Source: CAYPEL01 sp964409635
GTDB taxonomy: Bacteria > Pseudomonadota > Gammaproteobacteria > DSM-19610
Assembly: GCA_964409635.1 (NCBI GenBank)
Contig: CAYPEL010000094.1
Coordinates: forward strand, 1-10,473
DNA length: 10,473 nucleotides
Direction of reading: 5' to 3'
Positions 6,105-10,473 of the stretch are shown here, in pieces (the stretch's first letter is position 1; each line of letters begins with the position of its first letter). The notes beneath the pieces were generated by a model. It saw only the letters and a program-made list of their open reading frames with translations, did not search any database and was not told where the DNA came from. The translations under genes were made by a program, and so were the position numbers.

Positions 6105-7646
6105 ATGCAACTTAATCCATCTGAAATTAGTGATCTGATCAAACAGCGTATCGAGGGTTTTGAAGCCGCCTCCGAAGCGCGCAGTGAAGGCACCCTGGTG
6201 AGCCTGACCGATGGCATCTGCCGTATCCACGGACTGGCCGATGTTATGCAGGGCGAAATGATCGATTTTGGCAATGACCTGTTTGGCATGGCGCTGAACC
6301 TTGAGCGTGACTCGGTCGGCGCGGTGATCCTCGGCGACTGCAAACACATCAAAGAGGGTGACAAGGTCAAATGCACCGGGCGTATTCTGGAAGTACCCAT
6401 TGGTGAAGCTTTGCTGGGTCGTGTGGTCGATTCATTGGGCAACCCGATCGATGGTAAGGGGCCGATAAAGGCTACTGAAACTTCCGCGATAGAAAAAATC
6501 GCGCCCGGCGTTATTGAACGCAAGTCGGTCAATGAGCCGGTACAAACAGGGTTGAAATCAATTGACTCCATGGTGCCGATTGGCCGCGGTCAGCGCGAAC
6601 TGATTATCGGTGACCGCCAGACGGGTAAGACTGCGGTGGCCATCGACGCCATCATTAACCAGAAAGGCACCGGCGTTAAATGCATTTATGTCGCCATTGG
6701 CCAGAAGAACTCATCGATCGCCAGTGTCGTGCGCAAACTGGAAGAACACGGCGCGATGGATCACACCATTGTCGTTGCCGCCGCTGCCGCTGAGTCGGCC
6801 GCCATGCAATACATCGCACCTTACGCGGGTTGTACAATGGGCGAATATTTTCGCGACCGCGGCCAGAATGCGCTGATAATTTATGACGACTTGACCAAAC
6901 AGGCCTGGGCCTACCGCCAAGTATCCCTGTTGTTGCGCCGTCCGCCGGGCCGGGAAGCTTACCCAGGGGATGTTTTCTACCTGCATTCACGTTTGCTGGA
7001 ACGCTCAGCGAAAGTGAATGCGGACTATGTGGAAAAATTTACCAACGGCGAGGTCAAAGGCAAGACCGGCTCCTTGACAGCGCTGCCGATTATAGAAACC
7101 CAGGCGGGTGACGTTTCCGCCTTTGTGCCGACCAACGTTATCTCGATTACGGACGGCCAGATCTTTCTTGAGTCCGATCTGTTCAACGCCGGTATCCGGC
7201 CTGCCATCAACGCCGGCCTATCCGTATCCCGGGTAGGTGGCGCCGCCCAGACCAATGTCATCAAGAAACTGGGTGGTGGTATCCGGCTGGCACTGGCGCA
7301 GTATCGTGAACTGGCGGCCTTCGCACAGTTTGCCTCGGATCTCGACGAAACCACGCGTAAGCAACTGGAACGTGGTCAGCGCGTTACCGAACTGATGAAA
7401 CAGGCACAGTATGCACCGATGTCGGTGGGAGAAATGGCGCTGTCACTGTTCGCCGCTAACGAAGGTTTCCTCGATGACGTCGAAGTCAACAAGGTTGTCG
7501 CCTTTGAAGCTGCACTGCTAGCGCATTTCCGTTCCAGCTTTGGCAGTGAGCTCGACGCTATTAACAACAAGCCTGATTACAACGATGATGTTGCGGCAAC
7601 CCTGCGCAAGATTGCCGAAGATTTTGTTGCCAACGGCGCTTACTAA
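6105..7646 (+). CDS. atpA: AtpA, F1 ATP synthase subunit alpha
   Basis: Encodes a 513-residue subunit, identical in length to E. coli alpha. Three copies alternate with beta in the F1 hexamer and carry noncatalytic nucleotide sites. Order of domains: N-terminal crown helix and beta-barrel (1-95), nucleotide-binding domain (about 96-380), C-terminal helical domain. The P-loop GDRQTGKT is at residues 169-176 (K175), the acidic strand end is LIIYDDLTK (257-265), and the ATPase alpha/beta signature PAINAGLSVS is at 366-375, followed by the arginine finger R376, which completes the catalytic site on beta. The ribosome site AGAGGA (6091-6096) is 8 nt before ATG 6105. The N-terminus MQLNPSEISDLIKQRI matches the family, so the start is firm. 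Confidence 0.99.
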   Translation: MQLNPSEISDLIKQRIEGFEAASEARSEGTLVSLTDGICRIHGLADVMQGEMIDFGNDLFGMALNLERDSVGAVILGDCKHIKEGDKVKCTGRILEVPIGEALLGRVVDSLGNPIDGKGPIKATETSAIEKIAPGVIERKSVNEPVQTGLKSIDSMVPIGRGQRELIIGDRQTGKTAVAIDAIINQKGTGVKCIYVAIGQKNSSIASVVRKLEEHGAMDHTIVVAAAAAESAAMQYIAPYAGCTMGEYFRDRGQNALIIYDDLTKQAWAYRQVSLLLRRPPGREAYPGDVFYLHSRLLERSAKVNADYVEKFTNGEVKGKTGSLTALPIIETQAGDVSAFVPTNVISITDGQIFLESDLFNAGIRPAINAGLSVSRVGGAAQTNVIKKLGGGIRLALAQYRELAAFAQFASDLDETTRKQLERGQRVTELMKQAQYAPMSVGEMALSLFAANEGFLDDVEVNKVVAFEAALLAHFRSSFGSELDAINNKPDYNDDVAATLRKIAEDFVANGAY

Positions 7647-7673
7647 ACGCACCACCTTATTTCAGGAAAACCA

Positions 7674-8537
7674 ATGGCCGGCGCAAAAGAAATACGCACT
7701 CAGATTAAGAGCATCCAGAATACGCAGAAGATAACCAAAGCCATGGAAATGGTCGCGGCGAGTAAAATGCGTAAGGCCCAGGATCGCATGCGCGCGTCCC
7801 GGCCTTACTCGGAAAAAATGCGTAATGTAGTTGCCCATATGGGCAAGTCACATCCCGAATACAAGCATCCGTATCTGATACAGCGTGATGCAAAGCGGGT
7901 TGGCTTGATAATTGTTTCCACTGACCGAGGACTCTGTGGTGGCTTGAACACCAACCTGTTCAAGAACGCCGTAAAATCCATGCTAGCCTGGCAAGACCAG
8001 AACCTGGAGATCGATCTAACCATAATAGGCACCAAGGCGGCGGGTTATTTCAAACGGCTGGGTGGCAATGTGGTTTCGCAAGTATCACACCTGGGCGATT
8101 CTCCGTCTGTTGAAGAATTGATTGGATCAGTAAAGATCATGCTCGATGCCTACGACGAAGGCCGCATCGACCGCCTCTTTATTGCCAACAACGTGTTCGT
8201 CAACACCATGACCCAGCAGCCGGTGGTCGAACAGTTGTTGCCAATTGCAGGCAATGAAGATGATAAAGAACTCAAACACCACTGGGATTACATCTATGAG
8301 CCAGGCGCCAAACAGGTGATGGATGCCTTGCTGATGCGTTACATAGAATCGCTGGTGTATCAGGCGCTGGTGGAAAATATCGCCTGTGAAATGGCCGCAC
8401 GTATGGTTGCAATGAAAGCCGCCTCTGATAACGCCGGCGACCTGATCGGTGAATTGCAGCTGGTGTACAACAAAGCGCGCCAGGCAGCTATTACCCAAGA
8501 GCTGTCAGAAATCGTCAGCGGCGCATCAGCGGTATAA
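7674..8537 (+). CDS. atpG: AtpG, F1 ATP synthase subunit gamma
   Basis: Encodes a 287-residue central-shaft subunit, the same length as E. coli gamma. The two ends form the antiparallel coiled coil that turns inside the alpha/beta hexamer: N-terminal MAGAKEIRTQIKSIQNTQK and KAMEMVAASKMRKAQ (to about residue 36), and C-terminal NKARQAAITQELSEIVSGA. The central Rossmann-like domain has VSTDRGLCGGLNTNLF and the YDEGRIDRLFI segment. AGGA (7664-7667) lies 6 nt before ATG 7674, in a normal 27-nt spacer after atpA. The TAA stop is at 8535-8537, and its last A is the first base of the large palindrome that fills most of the spacer to atpD; the protein itself keeps the normal family C-terminus, so the repeat has not damaged it. 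Confidence 0.98.
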   Translation: MAGAKEIRTQIKSIQNTQKITKAMEMVAASKMRKAQDRMRASRPYSEKMRNVVAHMGKSHPEYKHPYLIQRDAKRVGLIIVSTDRGLCGGLNTNLFKNAVKSMLAWQDQNLEIDLTIIGTKAAGYFKRLGGNVVSQVSHLGDSPSVEELIGSVKIMLDAYDEGRIDRLFIANNVFVNTMTQQPVVEQLLPIAGNEDDKELKHHWDYIYEPGAKQVMDALLMRYIESLVYQALVENIACEMAARMVAMKAASDNAGDLIGELQLVYNKARQAAITQELSEIVSGASAV

Positions 8538-8627
8538 TTTTTTCAAAGGGGTCAGACTCGATTGATCTGGCTCTATGTGGATTTTTTCGATAGTCAGATC
8601 AATCGAGTCTGACCCCTTTGAAAAAAT
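8537..8627 (+). repeat. Long near-perfect palindrome (REP/MITE-like) between atpG and atpD
   Basis: Perfect 33-bp inverted arms, 8537-8569 and 8595-8627, each running from an A/T6 end through CAAAGGGGTCAGACTCGATT to GATCTG. Three more pairs are possible at the top (one G-U), leaving a 19-nt centre (8573-8591) that contains a T6 run. The core GGGGTCAGACTCGATTGA resembles, from memory, terminal or palindromic repeats associated with RAYT (REP-associated Y1 tyrosine transposase) genes in Proteobacteria. There is no coding capacity, so it would be a non-autonomous element. As RNA it would form a very stable hairpin. The polarity (T-tract before, A-tract after the stem) is opposite to that of an intrinsic terminator, and no clear target duplication is seen. 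Confidence 0.85.
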
Positions 8628-8645
8628 CAAAAATTTTATTTGCAT

Positions 8646-8650
8646 GAGGA
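8646..8650 (+). promoter_or_regulatory. Ribosome-binding site of atpD after the palindrome
   Basis: GAGGA stands 6 nt before the atpD ATG and 18 nt beyond the end of the palindrome, so the hairpin would leave this site single-stranded and accessible. An overlapping ATG at 8644 ends after three codons and is not a gene start. Confidence 0.75.
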
Positions 8651-8656
8651 CTTGAT

Positions 8657-10033
8657 ATGAGTTCCGGAAACATAGTTGAAATCATTGGCGCTGTAGTTGA
8701 CGTGGAATTTCCACGCGATTCCGTGCCCAAAGTTTACGATGCCCTGAATGTCGAATCGGTCGGTCTGACGCTGGAAGTACAGCACCAGCTCGGCGACGGT
8801 ATTGTACGCACCATCGCCATGGGATCTACCGACGGCGTTAAGCGTGGTGTTGATGTGACCAATACCGGCTCACCGATTATGGTACCCGTCGGGCAGGGTA
8901 CACTGGGCCGCGTTATGGACGTGCTGGGGAATCCGATCGATCAAGCCGGTGCGATTAAAGCGGATAAAAAAATGCCCATTCACCGCGAACCACCGGTGTA
9001 TGCGGATCAAGCGGCCAACGTGGATATTCTGGAAACGGGTATTAAGGTTATCGACCTGATCATGCCGATCTCCAAGGGCGGCAAGATCGGTCTGTTCGGC
9101 GGCGCCGGTGTCGGCAAGACCGTTACCCTGATGGAACTGATTCGTAACATCGCGGTTGAACACTCTGGCTTCTCAGTATTTGCCGGTGTTGGCGAACGTA
9201 CCCGCGAAGGCAACGATTTCTATTACGAAATGCAGGAAGGCGGCGTGCTCGATAAAGTGTCGCTGGTTTACGGCCAGATGAACGAACCACCGGGTAACCG
9301 CTTACGGGTGGCGTTGACGGGGCTGACCATCGCCGAAAACTTCCGAGATGAAGGCCGCGACGTGTTGATGTTTATCGATAACATTTACCGTTACACACTG
9401 GCCGGCACCGAAGTATCCGCACTGCTTGGCCGTATGCCCTCCGCGGTGGGTTACCAGCCGACTTTGGCAGAAGAAATGGGTGTGTTGCAGGAACGCATTA
9501 CGTCGACCAAGACGGGTTCGATTACCTCTTTCCAGGCGGTATATGTGCCGGCCGACGACCTGACCGACCCGTCTCCAGCCACAACCTTTGCTCACCTGGA
9601 TGCGACGCTGGTGCTATCACGCCAGGTTGCCGAACTCGGTATCTACCCGGCGGTGGATCCGCTCGATTCGACCTCCCGCCAGCTCGATCCGCTGATCGTC
9701 GGTAACGAACACTACGATACCGCGCGGGCCGTGCAGGGTATTTTGCAGCGTTACAAAGAATTGCGCGACATCATCGCTATTCTGGGTATGGACGAACTGT
9801 CGGAAGACGACAAACAGGCCGTGTCCCGGGCGCGTAAAATCCAGCGTTTCCTGTCGCAGCCCTTCTTCGTCGCGGAAACCTTTACCGGTACGCCAGGTAA
9901 ATACGTGTCGCTGAAAGATACCATCGCAGCGTTCAAAGGCATCGTCAACGGTGATTACGACGAACTGCCAGAACAGGCTTTCTACATGGTTGGCACCATC
10001 GAAGAAGCCGTCGAAAAAGCCAAGACACTTTAA
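8657..10033 (+). CDS. atpD: AtpD, F1 ATP synthase subunit beta (catalytic)
   Basis: Encodes a 458-residue subunit (E. coli 460) holding the catalytic sites for ATP synthesis and hydrolysis. The P-loop GGAGVGKT is at residues 148-155 (K154); the catalytic glutamate is E180 in GVGERTREGNDFY; Walker B ends at D241 in MFIDNIYRYTLAG; the signature PAVDPLDSTS is at 331-340. The loop that contacts gamma and epsilon is DELSEDD (379-385), one conservative change from the common DELSEED. N-terminal beta-barrel 1-75, nucleotide domain to about 350, then C-terminal helices. The start ATG 8657 has GAGGA 6 nt upstream. It is separated from atpG by 119 nt, far more than the other operon gaps, because of the inserted palindrome. 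The gap to atpC is 14 nt. Confidence 0.99.
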   Translation: MSSGNIVEIIGAVVDVEFPRDSVPKVYDALNVESVGLTLEVQHQLGDGIVRTIAMGSTDGVKRGVDVTNTGSPIMVPVGQGTLGRVMDVLGNPIDQAGAIKADKKMPIHREPPVYADQAANVDILETGIKVIDLIMPISKGGKIGLFGGAGVGKTVTLMELIRNIAVEHSGFSVFAGVGERTREGNDFYYEMQEGGVLDKVSLVYGQMNEPPGNRLRVALTGLTIAENFRDEGRDVLMFIDNIYRYTLAGTEVSALLGRMPSAVGYQPTLAEEMGVLQERITSTKTGSITSFQAVYVPADDLTDPSPATTFAHLDATLVLSRQVAELGIYPAVDPLDSTSRQLDPLIVGNEHYDTARAVQGILQRYKELRDIIAILGMDELSEDDKQAVSRARKIQRFLSQPFFVAETFTGTPGKYVSLKDTIAAFKGIVNGDYDELPEQAFYMVGTIEEAVEKAKTL

Positions 10034-10047
10034 GCTAAGGATAAACT

Positions 10048-10473
10048 ATGGCCATGACCATTCACATCGATATCGTCAGCGCCGAAGCGGAAATATTTTC
10101 CGGCCAGGCCAACATGGTGTTCGCCCCTGCCGAAATGGGCGAGGTTGGTATCGCACCCCGACATACGCCTATGCTGACACGCCTGAAAGCGGGCGAAGTC
10201 AGGCTGCAAATGGAAGGCAAGGAAGAACAGTTTTTTTACGTCTCCGGCGGCATGCTCGAAGTGCAGCCACACGTCATAACCGTGTTGGCCGATACGGCGA
10301 TGCGCGCTAAAGACCTTGATGAGGCCTCGGTCCTAAAAGCTAAAGAGGCCGCCGAAAAAGCCATGGCAGACCGAAAGAGTGATTTCGACTATGCCAAGGC
10401 AAAGGTAGAATTTGCCGAAGCCGCAGCGCAACTACGTACGATTCAAAAGATCCGCGATAAGGCCAAGCGCTAA
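10048..10473 (+). CDS. atpC: AtpC, F1 ATP synthase subunit epsilon
   Basis: Encodes a 141-residue rotor subunit (E. coli 139) that sits at the foot of gamma on the c-ring and can inhibit ATP hydrolysis through its C-terminal helices. The N-terminal beta-sandwich (about 1-86) shows MTIHIDIVSAEAEIFSG, EVGIAPRHTPMLTRLKAGEV, YVSGGMLEVQP and TVLADTA; the helical hairpin (about 90-138) starts at DLDEASVLKAKEAAEKA. The start ATG 10048 has AAGGA (10037-10041) 6 nt upstream and gives the family beginning MAMT; the second ATG at 10054 is less well spaced. The stop codon is the last triplet of the window, so any operon terminator lies beyond it. Confidence 0.98.
   Translation: MAMTIHIDIVSAEAEIFSGQANMVFAPAEMGEVGIAPRHTPMLTRLKAGEVRLQMEGKEEQFFYVSGGMLEVQPHVITVLADTAMRAKDLDEASVLKAKEAAEKAMADRKSDFDYAKAKVEFAEAAAQLRTIQKIRDKAKR

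Noticed and set aside
8537..8640. The atpG-atpD palindrome as an intrinsic terminator
   Set aside because: The run before the stem is T6 and the run after it is A6, the reverse of a terminator on both strands. It would also cut atpDC off from their only visible promoter.
462..10272. Many open frames on the minus strand and in alternate + frames
   Set aside because: All lie inside firmly identified genes, lack family motifs and ribosome sites, and are shadows of the coding sequence.

Overview
The window comes from a gammaproteobacterial chromosome, in the conserved block that usually lies next to the replication origin. All genes are on the + strand, in the order mnmG (3' part) - rsmG - parA - parB - atpI - atpB - atpE - atpF - atpH - atpA - atpG - atpD - atpC. 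The F1Fo subunits resemble those of Escherichia coli closely in motifs and lengths (AtpA 513, AtpG 287, AtpF 156, AtpC 141 residues). The presence of parAB between rsmG and atpI argues against an enteric bacterium and fits a non-enteric group such as the pseudomonads or free-living sulfur- or methane-oxidising lineages. The genus cannot be named from this sequence.

Layout: positions 1-821 hold the C-terminal 272 codons of the tRNA-modifying enzyme MnmG. rsmG (935-1582) encodes the 16S rRNA m7G527 methyltransferase and overlaps parA by four bases. parA (1579-2379) and parB (2504-3403) encode the chromosome partitioning ATPase and the CTP-dependent parS-binding clamp. They are separated by an unusually long 124-bp gap carrying two short inverted repeats. 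A good sigma70-type promoter lies directly behind parB and starts the atp operon (3476-10473), which ends exactly at the window edge with the atpC stop codon.

The atp genes build one machine. AtpB (a), AtpE (c) and AtpF (b) form the membrane proton channel, rotor ring and stator. AtpH (delta) joins the stator to the catalytic head of AtpA (alpha) and AtpD (beta). AtpG (gamma) and AtpC (epsilon) form the rotating shaft, and AtpI helps assembly. Every key residue I checked is present, so the enzyme looks functional and proton-coupled.

The one clearly unusual element is in the atpG-atpD spacer: a near-perfect long palindrome (33-bp perfect arms, 19-nt centre, 91 bp in all). Its left end coincides with the last base of the atpG stop codon. 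Its core, GGGGTCAGACTCGATTGA, resembles the palindromic REP/MITE-like repeats linked to RAYT (Y1) transposases. It appears to have been inserted into the middle of an otherwise compact essential operon and would place a very stable RNA hairpin between the gamma and beta cistrons. Otherwise the region is ordinary housekeeping DNA; I saw no tRNA, rRNA, CRISPR array, transposase gene or unknown gene.
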